Shown here: positions 26,242-35,656 of the stretch, one piece after another
Layout: every line of letters begins with the position of its first letter
Position numbering within the stretch: position 1 is the stretch's first letter
Assembly: GCA_031082285.1 (NCBI GenBank)
Contig: JAVHLK010000003.1
Location: 1 to 64,000, forward strand
Origin: Desulfomonilaceae bacterium
Lineage (GTDB): Bacteria > Desulfobacterota > Desulfomonilia > Desulfomonilales > Desulfomonilaceae
Direction: 5' to 3'
Length of the DNA: 64,000 bases
The notes under the pieces: model-generated
Seen by the model: the letters and a program-made list of their open reading frames with translations, nothing else
Database searches by the model: none
Told to the model about the DNA's origin: nothing
Program-made: the position numbers and the translations under genes

Positions 26242-26754
26242 ATGGAATATTCCGGGTACCGGGTAGACTCCCGACTCGTCCCGCCCGTAGTACTTGCCAT
26301 GGTCTTCGGCGTACTCTTGCCGTACCTTGAGGGACTTGAGAAACGGGGATTCTTGCTCCTCTTGCTCCTCGCGCCGTTCTTTTACCTGGGAGTAGAGATC
26401 TTGGCAAGAAAAATTGTTCTCGATCGACAAGGCATTACCATCTCGAAATTCTTAAGGTCCGTTCGGTTGGAATGGTCGGAAGTTCAGTCATTGGACGCGG
26501 TTCGGTCCGGAAATAAGCTCTTCATAATTCTCCTGGGCGATCATGGCCGCCCTGTTCTCATCACCAATACGATTCAGCCGTTTTCCGAATTGGTCGGACG
26601 AATTTTGGAACTCGTCCCAAAGGATAAGATTACCGACGGTGCGGTGGAGATCTTGTCCGAACCGCCGTCGAAAACGGGCCCGCTGGTTCAGGCTTGGATC
26701 GTATGCGTGGTCCTCGGCGCACTTGCCGTCGCCAAAATGCTGGGATTTGGGTGA
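26242..26754 (+). CDS. Small membrane protein with PH-like domain
   Basis: A 170-aa protein with two N-terminal transmembrane helices (about 12-30 and 36-54), a central beta-rich soluble segment (about 55-130, resembling the bacterial PH fold, with IVLDRQGITISK near its start) and a C-terminal helix (about 149-168). AGGAACAGAGAG precedes the ATG. It is divergent from ctpA and upstream of the YycJ-like gene on the same strand. The fold assignment is by pattern only; function unknown. Confidence 0.72.
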   Translation: MEYSGYRVDSRLVPPVVLAMVFGVLLPYLEGLEKRGFLLLLLLAPFFYLGVEILARKIVLDRQGITISKFLRSVRLEWSEVQSLDAVRSGNKLFIILLGDHGRPVLITNTIQPFSELVGRILELVPKDKITDGAVEILSEPPSKTGPLVQAWIVCVVLGALAVAKMLGFG

Positions 26755-26823
26755 AACTCCACGAGGACGGAGGATCGGCGTCCGGGCACGGTGGGAGATC
26801 GTCCCCGTTCACGCGGAATTCTC

Positions 26824-26852
26824 TTGACACGTCGGAACCGTGACGATACTGT
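26824..26852 (+). promoter_or_regulatory. Candidate promoter for the YycJ-like gene
   Basis: A perfect TTGACA (26824-26829) is followed by GATACT at 15 nt or TACTGT at 17 nt. It lies 30-55 nt before the ATG at 26882. The -10 match is poor. Confidence 0.35.
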
Positions 26853-26881
26853 CCCGGCCCAAATGAGTTCACTGACGGGTG

Positions 26882-27661
26882 ATGGAAATGCAACTCACTC
26901 CCCTTGCCAGCGGCAGTTCGGGCAATTCGTTCCTGGTCCGGTCCAATGGTTCGGCCATTCTCGTGGATGCCGGGCTTTCCTGCAAACAGATATGCACGAG
27001 ACTGGAACAGGCGGGTGCGGACCCCGGATCGCTCAAGGGGATTGTCGTGTCACACGAGCACTCCGATCACGTCAAGGGGGTCGGCGTACTGTCCAGGAAA
27101 TTCAAGCTCCCGGTGTACGCGAATCTGAAGACGTGGAACGCGGTTGAGCAAACCCTCGGAGAGGTCCACCGAGTGGAGATATTTGAAACCGGAAAGATTT
27201 TCGAGATCGGTGGATTCCGCATTCACCCGTTTTCCGTGCCCCATGACTGCGCGGATCCCGTGGGATTTCGGATCTCCTGCGGTACCGCGAAGATCGGCAT
27301 CGCAACGGATCTGGGCACTGCAACAGGTTTGGTGACGAGCCTTCTGACGGGTCTTCAACTTGTGGTTTTGGAAAGTAATCACGATCCCAAGATGTTGCGT
27401 GACGGCCCCTATCCATGGGAACTCAAGCAGCGCGTCAGGAGTCGGTTGGGCCACCTGTCCAATCCGGAGAGCGCTCAACTGCTTCAGCGCGTGGTGTCGG
27501 ACGAGCTCCAAGCCGTGATACTTGCCCACATGTCCGAAACCAACAACCGCGCCGATCTTGCTCTGGATTGCGCCCGGTCGTGCCTTGGGGAGTTCCTCGA
27601 ACATCGGGGAAAGATCTTCTGCGCATACCAGAACGCGGTCGGCCCCACAATAGACATCTAG
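26882..27661 (+). CDS. Metallo-beta-lactamase-fold hydrolase, YycJ/WalJ-like
   Basis: A 259-aa metal hydrolase. The HxHxDH motif (His58-Glu-His60-Ser-Asp62-His63) is intact and the further ligands are seen in VPHDCADPVGF, ATDLGTATG and ESNHD. Length and the start LTPLASGSSGNSFLV match the YycJ family, associated in Gram-positives with the WalRK operon and proposed to act as a 5' exonuclease. The ATG at 26882 is chosen over a GTG one codon earlier. The tRNA-Cys gene follows on the opposite strand. Confidence 0.88.
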   Translation: MEMQLTPLASGSSGNSFLVRSNGSAILVDAGLSCKQICTRLEQAGADPGSLKGIVVSHEHSDHVKGVGVLSRKFKLPVYANLKTWNAVEQTLGEVHRVEIFETGKIFEIGGFRIHPFSVPHDCADPVGFRISCGTAKIGIATDLGTATGLVTSLLTGLQLVVLESNHDPKMLRDGPYPWELKQRVRSRLGHLSNPESAQLLQRVVSDELQAVILAHMSETNNRADLALDCARSCLGEFLEHRGKIFCAYQNAVGPTIDI

Positions 27662-27856
27662 CCGCCGGCGATTCATGAGTTGCAGTCCCGCCTTTGTGAC
27701 CGCACCCCGCGGCCGGTCGTACGCCCCTCCCCCAAGCCTCCGTCTCCTCGACAACCGCGTCGCGACGCCTCGGCGGAAAGGACTCGACGCTCGTCGTGCG
27801 CCGAAACCAACAAGGGCCGACGCCCCGAAGGGGTCGACCCGTTTCATGTCCGCTTG

Positions 27857-27931
27857 TGGAGGCGGCTGGCGGATTTGAACCGCCGTATAACGGTTTTGCA
27901 GACCGTCGCCTTACCACTTGGCTAAGCCGCC
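27857..27931 (-). tRNA. tRNA-Cys (GCA), CCA encoded
   Basis: Read on the minus strand, the acceptor stem is GGCGGCU/AGCCGCC, the D stem GCC/GGC, the anticodon stem ACGGU/ACCGU with loop CUGCAAA (anticodon GCA) and the T stem GGCGG/CCGCC with loop TTCAAAT. The discriminator is U73, as expected for cysteine, followed by an encoded CCA. Confidence 0.96.
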
Positions 27932-28061
27932 TCTCAACAAGGATTAATGATAAGACACTGTGGGAATGGATGTCAAGGAGGGAGTGGCGGGACGAACGGA
28001 ATCGCGCGGGAATGTCCCCTCGCCGACCGCGTCCATCGTGACTCGAACAAGCCGTCAAGCC

Positions 28062-29168
28062 TTACTCGGGAGATTTTCCGATCTTCACGTCGATGCTGTG
28101 CGTCTTGCCCCCTCGCAGGACCATGAGGCGCAGTAGATCGCCGGGTCTGGTCCCCGCAACAATGCGCGAAAGGTGACGCCCGCTTCTGATTTGCTCCCCG
28201 TTGGCGTTCAGAATGAGATCCCCCTTCCGGATGCCTGATAGGAATGCCGGAGTGGACTGAAGAACCTCGTCCACCACCGTTCCGCGCACAGGACCCGCTC
28301 CGAGGGTTTGAGCCTGCTCGGCGCTCAGGTCGTCCACGTAGATGCCCAACCAGCCGCGAGACGGCGGCGCGGTCCGATGCGCTATGGCGGTGAGTTCCTT
28401 GATATAATTCGAGGGTATTGAGAATCCGATTCCCCGCCCGGCCGCTATGATCGCTGTGTTAACCCCGACAACCTCACCTGCCATGTTGAAAAGCGGGCCT
28501 CCCGAATTCCCCGGGTTAATGGACGCGTCCGTCTGAATGAAGTTGTCGTGGCTGCCCAACCCCAGGAATCGCCCTTTTCCGCTCACGATGCCCACCGTCA
28601 CCGATCGCCCAAGCCCAAAGGGGTTTCCCATTGCGAGGACCCATTCACCCACTTGGACCTTTGAGGAATCACCCAGATCGACCCTCTTCAACGGGTACGG
28701 AGGCTTGATCTTCAGGAGGGCCAGATCCACATCCGGGTGAACCGCGACAACTCTTGCCGGAATCACCTTCCCGGAGGAGAGCGTCACGAGTATCTTGGCG
28801 GCACCCTCGACTACGTGCGCATTGGTGACCACATGGCCGTCCGAATCGCAGAAGAAACCGCTGCCCAAGCTGTCGTTCTGGAACCTTTCACGGCCCTCGT
28901 CCCCGTGATCTAATCGGTCCGGACGAGTCCTGAAGAGCGGCACAACTCTCGTGGAGCTGTGTTGGAGGATGTGTCGTTCGATGGAGATATTGACTACCGT
29001 GGGCTTGAGCTCCTTGATCAAATCGATCAGGTCCGGACACCCCCCTTGAGGGACTCGTCTGACGGGTGATTGGCCGATCGCCTCTACGGTCAACGCACCT
29101 GTCGTAAGATATAAGACCAGAAAAACCAAAATGATACGGCTGCCGATTCGACCGTGGGACGCCTTCAT
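28062..29168 (-). CDS. HtrA/DegP-family periplasmic serine protease
   Basis: A 368-aa trypsin-like protease and chaperone for envelope quality control. It has a signal anchor (about 11-31), the S1C domain with catalytic triad His118 (TNAHVV), Asp148 (DVDLALL) and Ser222 (GNSGGPL), and one C-terminal PDZ domain (about 265-362). A single PDZ and a non-cleaved-looking anchor make it closer to DegS or HhoA-type proteins than to DegP with two PDZ domains. Single gene on the minus strand upstream of tRNA-Cys. Confidence 0.93.
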   Translation of the reverse strand: MKASHGRIGSRIILVFLVLYLTTGALTVEAIGQSPVRRVPQGGCPDLIDLIKELKPTVVNISIERHILQHSSTRVVPLFRTRPDRLDHGDEGRERFQNDSLGSGFFCDSDGHVVTNAHVVEGAAKILVTLSSGKVIPARVVAVHPDVDLALLKIKPPYPLKRVDLGDSSKVQVGEWVLAMGNPFGLGRSVTVGIVSGKGRFLGLGSHDNFIQTDASINPGNSGGPLFNMAGEVVGVNTAIIAAGRGIGFSIPSNYIKELTAIAHRTAPPSRGWLGIYVDDLSAEQAQTLGAGPVRGTVVDEVLQSTPAFLSGIRKGDLILNANGEQIRSGRHLSRIVAGTRPGDLLRLMVLRGGKTHSIDVKIGKSPE

Positions 29169-29267
29169 GGAAATGCTCTCGGGGTTTGCTGCATAATTTT
29201 ATCCCTATCAGTCGAATTCTTGTGTGTCAACTTCAAGTACGAATCCATTATGGTCTTTGTGTGATTT

Positions 29268-30119
29268 CTATCGGGGACGGCAGAACGATAAGAGGATCTC
29301 CCGAACGATTTTCGCCGCGGTGATTGCTCCGACCTCGTTTTGATCCAGGCTGGGGTTCAGTTCCACCACGTCTGCTCCAATCACGGTTACGGACTCCAGG
29401 GCGCGGATGAAGCGTTCCACGTCACGGTAAAACCATCCGCCCGCTTCAGGATTCCCCGTGGCCGGAAAACACGCCGGATCGAGAATATCCAGGTCCAGCG
29501 TCAGATACACGGGCAACCCGCCGATACGCTGAATGAGGATGTCTTCATCGCCCGGTTCCCATTGCATCGGTGTGCCGTTCCGTCGCATCCATGAAAACTC
29601 TTCCCTGGTTCCCGAACGGATCCCCAGTTGTATGAGCCGGTCCGGACCGACCAAACCTGCCACATGCCGTATGACCGTCGCATGGTTGACGCTGCTTCCT
29701 TCGTACGAAGTCCTGAGATCTGCATGCGCGTCCAGGTGTAACACCATGAAGTCGCCATGGAGGTTCATCAACGCCTTGACGATGGGAAGGGTGACGGTGT
29801 GCTCTCCTCCGAGGCACAGGGGAATTCCTCCCTGACGAGCGATCTCCGCCACATGTGTTTCGATAAGATCCAGCGCCTGGTTCAGAGGTTTCTCCGCGAC
29901 GAGGACGTCGCCCAAGTCCGGGATTGAATAATCCTCGAGATCCCGGTCCAGAAGAGGAGAGTACGTCTCGATGGATTCAGATGAGATGCGGATCCGACGG
30001 GGGGCATCCCCGGTTCCCGCACGATAGGTACAGGTAAGGTCGAGAGGGCAACCAAGGAGGGCCGGGATGCCGGGACGGACTTCCCGAGACGAACATTCGA
30101 GGAACCGATGACTATTCAT
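29268..30119 (-). CDS. speB: Agmatinase/ureohydrolase family protein
   Basis: A 283-aa manganese ureohydrolase, probably agmatinase (agmatine to putrescine and urea). The metal-binding segments GGEHT, DAHADLR and DLDILDPA are complete. The frame is open to a TTG at 30140, but the ATG at 30119 is preferred, with GGGAG 13 nt upstream. It lies 87 bp downstream of the HyuB gene on the same strand. Substrate among agmatine, guanidinobutyrate and related compounds cannot be told by eye. Confidence 0.88.
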   Translation of the reverse strand: MNSHRFLECSSREVRPGIPALLGCPLDLTCTYRAGTGDAPRRIRISSESIETYSPLLDRDLEDYSIPDLGDVLVAEKPLNQALDLIETHVAEIARQGGIPLCLGGEHTVTLPIVKALMNLHGDFMVLHLDAHADLRTSYEGSSVNHATVIRHVAGLVGPDRLIQLGIRSGTREEFSWMRRNGTPMQWEPGDEDILIQRIGGLPVYLTLDLDILDPACFPATGNPEAGGWFYRDVERFIRALESVTVIGADVVELNPSLDQNEVGAITAAKIVREILLSFCRPR

Positions 30120-30206
30120 TTCGTGGACTGCTCCCTGCAAAGCAAACGACTCAAGCGGCCGAGGTCCCGCACCCGCATTTCTCCTCCTGGCTCGGGCGCA
30201 CGGAAG

Positions 30207-31802
30207 TCAGGACTCATGGTCCGATTCGCTTCCCCAGCCCCCGCCGCCGGGAGTGCACATGGAAACCACGTCCCCGGGTTCGGCGTGAAACGAGACTTTC
30301 GAGGGGAGTTCCACTCGGGAGCCGTCGGCTCTGATCACCACGTTTTTTCCCGTCTTGCCCGGGGACCCGCCGGCCAATCCGTATGGGGGAATCTTGCGCC
30401 GCTCGGTTATCATTGCCACTCTTGCAGGCCGGAGGATTCGTATATCTCTGCAAATGCCTTCTCCTCCCGCGTGCTTGCCGCGACCGCCGGAGTCTCTTCG
30501 GAGGCGGAACTTTTCGACGAGCAGGGGATAAGATGCCTCCAGGGCTTCAACAGGAGTGTTCATTGTGTTGGTCATATGGGAATGAATGCCCGACGCACCC
30601 GCACCCGAAGGTCCTGCGCCTGCTCCGCCGCCGACGGTTTCGTAGTACGCGAATGAGAGGGACGGGTCCGGGTGTGCGGCTCCTATGGTAAGGTTATTCA
30701 TGGTTCCCTGCGACGCGGCCGGAATTTTCCAGGGAATTGCCTGTGCCAACGCAGCGAGAAGCACATCCACGACCCTCTGGGACGTCTCCACATTGCCTCC
30801 GGCTACGGCGGCAGGCGGAACCGCGTTCAGGATCGAGCCTTCAGGCACGATGATGTTCAGGGGGCGCAAGGTCCCGGAGTTGGCCGGGATGTCTTCCGGA
30901 ACGAGCAACCTGAAGACGTAGAGCACCGCGGAGACGGTTATCGCCTTCACCGCGTTAAGGTTGCCCTTCACCTGGGGAGCGCTCCCTGAAAAGTCCGCCT
31001 CCGCGGCATCGCCCCTTATTCTCAGGACGACTCGGATCGGTATGGGCTCATCGCGGAAACCGTCGTCGTCGAGATAGTCTTCCCCCACGTAATCTCCGTC
31101 GGGAATGGCCGCGAGCACCGATCTGAGCATCTTCTCCGAGCGATCTTTGAGCGCGGCGGCGTACATGCGCATCATGTCCGCGTCATACCGGCGGGTGGTT
31201 TCGATGAGCCGCTTTATCCCGATATGCAGGGACGCGACTTGAGCCTGTATGTCGCCTTCCCGCTCGAGCGGCGTCCTCACGTTGCGGAGGATCAGTGCCA
31301 GAATGTCGCGGTCCATTTCTCCCTCCTTTACGAGGCGTAACGGAGGAATAATGAGTCCTTCCTGATAGATCTCGTCTGAGACGGGCATTGAACCCGCGGC
31401 AATCCCCCCGACATCCGCATGATGGGCGCGGTTCGCGATGAAAAACGCGGCACTCGTATCGGAGGGATCCAGGAAAACCGGCGACACCATGGTTAAGTCG
31501 GGTAAGTGGGTTCCGCCTTTGAATGGATCGTTGAGCAGAACGATGTCTCCGGGCTTCATCACGACCGCGGAAAGAGCTTCCTGAACCGAAAGCGGCGCGC
31601 TCCCCAGATGGACGGGAATATGGGCTGCCTGAGCGATCAGTTCGCCCTTCTCGTCACAGACCACACACGAAAAGTCTCTTCTCTCTTTGATATTGGGGCT
31701 CAGGGCCGCTCGACACAGGGCGGTTCCCATCTCTTCCGCAATGGACGAAAACAGGTTTCCGAAGACTTCCAATGTGATGGGATTGTGCTCGTGGTATTCC
31801 AA
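30207..31802 (-). CDS. Hydantoinase B/oxoprolinase family protein (HyuB), no HyuA
   Basis: A 531-aa HyuB subunit, which with HyuA hydrolyses hydantoins, 5-oxoproline or related amides with ATP or acts as a carboxylase subunit. Family segments NDPFKGGTHLPD, GNRAHHADVGG-like (here NRAHHADVGGI) and the Gly-rich GGGGWG C-terminus are present. A TTG at 31802 with GGAG 9 nt upstream is the best start; an ATG at 31889 is open but lacks a ribosome site. HyuA, which normally lies directly upstream, is absent from both flanks. Downstream agmatinase on the same strand suggests a nitrogen-compound operon. Confidence 0.85.
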   Translation of the reverse strand: MEYHEHNPITLEVFGNLFSSIAEEMGTALCRAALSPNIKERRDFSCVVCDEKGELIAQAAHIPVHLGSAPLSVQEALSAVVMKPGDIVLLNDPFKGGTHLPDLTMVSPVFLDPSDTSAAFFIANRAHHADVGGIAAGSMPVSDEIYQEGLIIPPLRLVKEGEMDRDILALILRNVRTPLEREGDIQAQVASLHIGIKRLIETTRRYDADMMRMYAAALKDRSEKMLRSVLAAIPDGDYVGEDYLDDDGFRDEPIPIRVVLRIRGDAAEADFSGSAPQVKGNLNAVKAITVSAVLYVFRLLVPEDIPANSGTLRPLNIIVPEGSILNAVPPAAVAGGNVETSQRVVDVLLAALAQAIPWKIPAASQGTMNNLTIGAAHPDPSLSFAYYETVGGGAGAGPSGAGASGIHSHMTNTMNTPVEALEASYPLLVEKFRLRRDSGGRGKHAGGEGICRDIRILRPARVAMITERRKIPPYGLAGGSPGKTGKNVVIRADGSRVELPSKVSFHAEPGDVVSMCTPGGGGWGSESDHES

Positions 31803-32053
31803 GGAACCGGTCTCCAAAACGATTGACTCCGCGGTCGCGTTCCACCGGTTATGACGCGACGAAGCCGTGTGGCGATGCGACCGATACATATACGCCCTGA
31901 AACGAGTAACACCGGCGCGATGTCCAAGCCGGCGTGGTGAAAAGAATGTGCGCCCCTACGGTCAACACCTCCCCGTTGACACGTGCGGTCCTTTGCAACC
32001 GTGCCTGCATCGAGACATCGCGAGCCCGGCGAATGCGTCACCGCCGCAAGAAA

Positions 32054-32446
32054 TCAGGGGGCGTCTTCTTTGTCCAAGAAGTTGCTTTCAAATTCGTAGT
32101 CGACGGCATCGGGATCCTGAGCGTGAATTCTGATGAAATGTCTCAGGTGCACCAAACTGTCTACATCAATTCGGGTGAACTTCACGGCCATCCCTTTTTC
32201 TTCGACGCGAATTACTTCGCCCTCGATCTCGACGCGGAGGAGGCTCCGCGGACCTATGAGATCGATGTTCAGAATGCACGGCATTCCCTGAGGAAGGGGG
32301 TTGTCAACGAGGACGTAGGCGCCGCCCAAGCTGACGTTCTGAAGATGATGTGAGACCACTATACGATCGTCGCTTATGACGCGAACTTCCGTCTGAAACG
32401 GTGCACGAGTAAATCTTCTTTTCTCACTGATCGTCATCTCGCTCAC
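32054..32446 (-). CDS. PilZ-domain protein
   Basis: A 130-aa single-domain protein likely to bind cyclic di-GMP. The N-terminal RxxxR (Arg10 to Arg14 in KRRFTR) and the NVSLGGAYV motif (D/NxSxxG) are both present. There is no membrane segment or attached output domain, so it probably acts through a partner. A single gene, not grouped with any diguanylate cyclase here. Confidence 0.88.
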   Translation of the reverse strand: MSEMTISEKRRFTRAPFQTEVRVISDDRIVVSHHLQNVSLGGAYVLVDNPLPQGMPCILNIDLIGPRSLLRVEIEGEVIRVEEKGMAVKFTRIDVDSLVHLRHFIRIHAQDPDAVDYEFESNFLDKEDAP

Positions 32447-32546
32447 TGTCGACGCACTCAGTAGTCGATTTCACTCACCCGCATTATTCGCGGATCACAA
32501 CCGACCATGAAAGTCCACCCGGGTTCCGGGCAAAAGACCGGGCAGA

Positions 32547-32623
32547 GCCGGGGAACGAGAAGGGAAAGGACTTTCAGACATATGCGGTCGCGTATTCCAT
32601 CAAACGCTCGCCGGCGTTCCCGT
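32547..32623. repeat. Dispersed intergenic repeat, copy B
   Basis: Begins GCCGGGGAACGAGAA and carries GGACTTTCAG and AACGCTCG in the order seen at 221-300. Just after it, 32637-32670 shows a CCCGCGGAAC/CGGG palindrome related to the REP units at 52300 and 59402. The block sits between infC and the PilZ gene. Confidence 0.5.
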
Positions 32624-32739
32624 CGAAGGTTCGGGGTAAGGAAATCCCGCGGAACACGGGAAAGCCGGCCCGGCACATTTCGACCCCGGATAAAGTCCCG
32701 ATGATAAAGCCCCGCCCAAATCTTCTTTGTGTACCGACG

Positions 32740-33288
32740 TTACTGGCTCGTAGGCGTCGGGGAAAGAATCATGGTCATGCTTCTCCCCTCGAACTTCGGT
32801 GGCTGCTCTACTTGTGCCTCGTCGGCCACCAGATCCAGGACCTTGTCCAGCAGTTTGCGCGCCTGGTCGGGATGCGTGATCTCACGACCACGAAACATGA
32901 CCGTGACCTTCACTTTGCAATTGTCGCTGATAAAGCGCTTGAGCCTCTTTACCTTGTACTCCAGATCGTGATCCTCCGTCTTGGGTCTGAGCTTGACCTC
33001 CTTCAGGACAACGGTGGCCTGCTTCTTCTTGCGCTCGTGTTCTTTCTTGCTCTCCTCGTACCTGAACTTCCCGTAGTCCATGATCTTGCAGACCGGCGGA
33101 TCGCTGTTCGGAGCAACTTCAACGAGATCGAGGCCGTGCTCTTGAGCTCTCCTCAGAGCTTCAGAAACGTCCAAAATCCCCAGTTGTTCGCCGTCGGGCG
33201 CGATCACACGCGCCTTTGCCGCCCGAATCCTCTGGTTCACCCTGACCTTGGGTTCCGCAGTCACGGGACCTCTTGGTCTTCCTCTCAT
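32740..33288 (-). CDS. infC: Translation initiation factor IF-3
   Basis: A 182-aa IF-3 with the N-terminal domain (VNQRIRA, followed by IMDYGKFRYE) and the C-terminal 30S-binding domain. The ATG at 33288 (GGGGG 8-9 nt upstream) gives normal length. The frame is open to an ATG at 33342 that overlaps the thrS stop as ATGA, so translational coupling is possible. The order thrS-infC is conserved across bacteria. rpmI and rplT, which usually follow, are not found downstream. Confidence 0.95.
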   Translation of the reverse strand: MRGRPRGPVTAEPKVRVNQRIRAAKARVIAPDGEQLGILDVSEALRRAQEHGLDLVEVAPNSDPPVCKIMDYGKFRYEESKKEHERKKKQATVVLKEVKLRPKTEDHDLEYKVKRLKRFISDNCKVKVTVMFRGREITHPDQARKLLDKVLDLVADEAQVEQPPKFEGRSMTMILSPTPTSQ

Positions 33289-33338
33289 GAAAAAAGCCCC
33301 CTTGAAGCTTGGACTCATGGTCGCATGAGCCCGATCTG

Positions 33339-35249
33339 TCATGAACGTTTGGTAACTTCATCCCGGAACTGAGACAGAAACTCCTCAATCGTAACTTCTC
33401 TCGTCCCGTCCTCTCCTCGCTTGCGAACAGCCAAGGTGCGATTCTCCACTTCTCGATCTCCGAGAATGATCAGGTAGGGAATCTTTTGAGATCGAGCCTC
33501 CCGAATCTTGAATCCGATCTTCTCATTTCGGAGGTCGGTCTCGAGCCGCACCCCTTCACCGCCAAGGACGCCCGCCACCTCCTCGGCGTAAGAATCCTGT
33601 CGATCCGTGATCGTCATGATGACGGCCTGAACCGGAGACAGCCAGAGGGGAAATGCTCCGGCATAGTGCTCGATGAGAACACCCAGAAACCGCTCGATTG
33701 ATCCCAAGATAACCCGATGGATCATCACCGGACGCTTTCTCTCTCCGTCGGAATCCACGTAGGTCAGTCCGAATCGTTCGGGCAACGTGAAGTCACACTG
33801 GATCGTGGCACACTGCCACGAACGGGACAAAGCGTCCTTGAGCTTTATGTCGATCTTGGGGCCGTAAAAGGCGCCGTCCCCCTCGTTAATCTCGTACACG
33901 GCCTTCTGTTCATTCAGAGCGTTTCCCAACGCGTGCGTGGCACGTTCCCAATCCTCATCGGTGCCAATGGATTTCTCCGGCCGCGTACTGAGCTCAATGG
34001 AGTACTCGAACCCGAAAATGCCCATGACGTGCTTGACGAATGCAATGATGCCCAAGATTTCATCATTGAGCTGTTCCGGCGTACAGAGTATGTGCGCGTC
34101 GTCCTGAGTGAACTGTCTCACCCGGGTCAGCCCGTGAAGCACGCCGCTCCTCTCGTGACGGTGCACAATCCCCAGCTCGAAATACCTGAGGGGCAGTTCT
34201 CGGTACGACCTCACCTTGGACTTGTAGATGAGCATGTGAGCCAGGCAGTTCATTGGCTTGACTCCATAATCCACATCATCCACCCGCGTGAAGTACATGT
34301 TCTCTCGATAATTGTCGAAATGTCCCGATTTCTCCCACAACTCCCGCTTCAGTAATTGGGGCCCGATCGCCATCTGATAGCCTCGCCGCAGGTGCTCGGT
34401 CCGCTCGAATTCCTCGACCAGATAACGGAGCATGGCCCCCTTGGGGTGCCATATCACAAGACCGGGACCGGCGTCGTCCACTATGGAGAACAGATCCAAC
34501 TCCCTGCCCAGTTTTCGGTGATCTCTCTTCTTTGCCTCCTCGATCAGGTCGAGATGCTTCTTCAGGTCTTTCTTCGTAGGGAACGCAGTACCGTATATCC
34601 GCTGCAACATGGGATTGCGTTCGTCTCCCCGCCAGTAGGCGCCCGCAACCTTGGTGAGTTTAAAGGCCTTGATGAATCCTGAGTCGGGTATGTGGGGACC
34701 TCTGCAGAAATCCGTGAATTCGCCCTGAGTGTAGAGACTCACATCGGATTGATCCACACCGGAAATCAACTCCACTTTGTACTTCTCGCCCTTTTCCTCG
34801 AAAAAGCGGATCGCCTCATCCTTCGGCAACTCAATTCTTCTAAACGCGAGCCGACTCTTGACGATTTCGTTCATCCGGCTTTCGATTTTCTCCAGATCCT
34901 CGGGAGTGAAGGGACGAGACGTGTCGAAATCGTAGTAGAAACCTTCCTCGATGGCCGGTCCGATCGTAACCTGAGCCGTCGGAAAGAGCTCCTTCACGGC
35001 CTGGGCCATCACATGGGCGGTGGAGTGTCGTAGAATTTCCAGCCCCCTCGGCGAAGAGACGCCGATAAAATCCAGCGTCCCGGATTCCGTTATGGCTGCC
35101 GAAAGGTCTATGGGTTTGCCGTTGAGATCTGCTGCGAGAATGTCCCGGTTCCGGTCTGTCAGGAATTCCTTGAGAATTTCACCGGGGGTAATGCCGGCAG
35201 GATATGATTTGGTTTTCCCTTGGATTTCAATCTCTACGGAGGGCTTCAT
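33339..35249 (-). CDS. thrS: Threonyl-tRNA synthetase
   Basis: A 636-aa class II synthetase with TGS domain (1-60), editing domain (HSTAHVMAQ with the HxxxH pair, about 75-240), catalytic core (motif with NCLAH, the zinc-binding Cys) and C-terminal anticodon-binding domain. Length is standard. The ATG at 35249 has no visible ribosome site of its own and overlaps the stop of a short upstream frame (see 35246-35305). Confidence 0.97.
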   Translation of the reverse strand: MKPSVEIEIQGKTKSYPAGITPGEILKEFLTDRNRDILAADLNGKPIDLSAAITESGTLDFIGVSSPRGLEILRHSTAHVMAQAVKELFPTAQVTIGPAIEEGFYYDFDTSRPFTPEDLEKIESRMNEIVKSRLAFRRIELPKDEAIRFFEEKGEKYKVELISGVDQSDVSLYTQGEFTDFCRGPHIPDSGFIKAFKLTKVAGAYWRGDERNPMLQRIYGTAFPTKKDLKKHLDLIEEAKKRDHRKLGRELDLFSIVDDAGPGLVIWHPKGAMLRYLVEEFERTEHLRRGYQMAIGPQLLKRELWEKSGHFDNYRENMYFTRVDDVDYGVKPMNCLAHMLIYKSKVRSYRELPLRYFELGIVHRHERSGVLHGLTRVRQFTQDDAHILCTPEQLNDEILGIIAFVKHVMGIFGFEYSIELSTRPEKSIGTDEDWERATHALGNALNEQKAVYEINEGDGAFYGPKIDIKLKDALSRSWQCATIQCDFTLPERFGLTYVDSDGERKRPVMIHRVILGSIERFLGVLIEHYAGAFPLWLSPVQAVIMTITDRQDSYAEEVAGVLGGEGVRLETDLRNEKIGFKIREARSQKIPYLIILGDREVENRTLAVRKRGEDGTREVTIEEFLSQFRDEVTKRS

Positions 35250-35305
35250 ACTATCGAATTCGTATCAATACGCATTGAAGGGGTCTGAGACCCGGTGGCT
35301 ATCAT
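35246..35305 (-). promoter_or_regulatory. Possible leader peptide coupled to thrS
   Basis: Upstream of thrS a strong AAGGAGGAG serves no long frame. It could drive an ATG at 35315 (16 codons, stop before thrS) or an ATG at 35305 that runs 19 codons and ends TGA overlapping the thrS ATG. The second has three Thr codons and covers a GGGTC/GACCC hairpin. Coupled translation or attenuation is possible but unproven. Confidence 0.35.
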
Positions 35306-35368
35306 TGAATTGCATCTCCTCCTTACCCTCGGCCGGCTTCCGGGAAGAATTTCCCATAGCACGAAAAC

Positions 35369-35443
35369 TGGTAGGCGCGTGGGGATTTGAACCCCAGACC
35401 CTCACCGCGTCAAGGTGATGCTCTCCCCCTGAGCTACGCGCCT
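35369..35443 (-). tRNA. tRNA-Val (GAC), CCA encoded
   Basis: On the minus strand the acceptor stem is AGGCGCG/CGCGCCU, the D arm GCUC/GAGC, the anticodon stem UCACC/GGUGA with loop UUGACGC (anticodon GAC) and the T stem UGGGG/CCCCA with loop UUCAAAU. Discriminator A73 and CCA are encoded. It lies about 120 bp upstream of thrS on the same strand. Confidence 0.96.
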
Positions 35444-35656
35444 ATATACACTTTCAACAACTAACAATGCCGGAGGCGATTGTCAAGGGAAAACCATATG
35501 GGACGTCGGCATTCAGTCGCTCAGGGAAAAGACACCGGCGTGGTCCTCTCATCCGCGAATCCGTGATCAATCAACCGTGGCTCAATGCACGAGGGCCTCC
35601 CGGCCGGCCAACCGTTGCCGTGCCCACATATCCCTCTCCATGGTCTCTCCGTGAGC

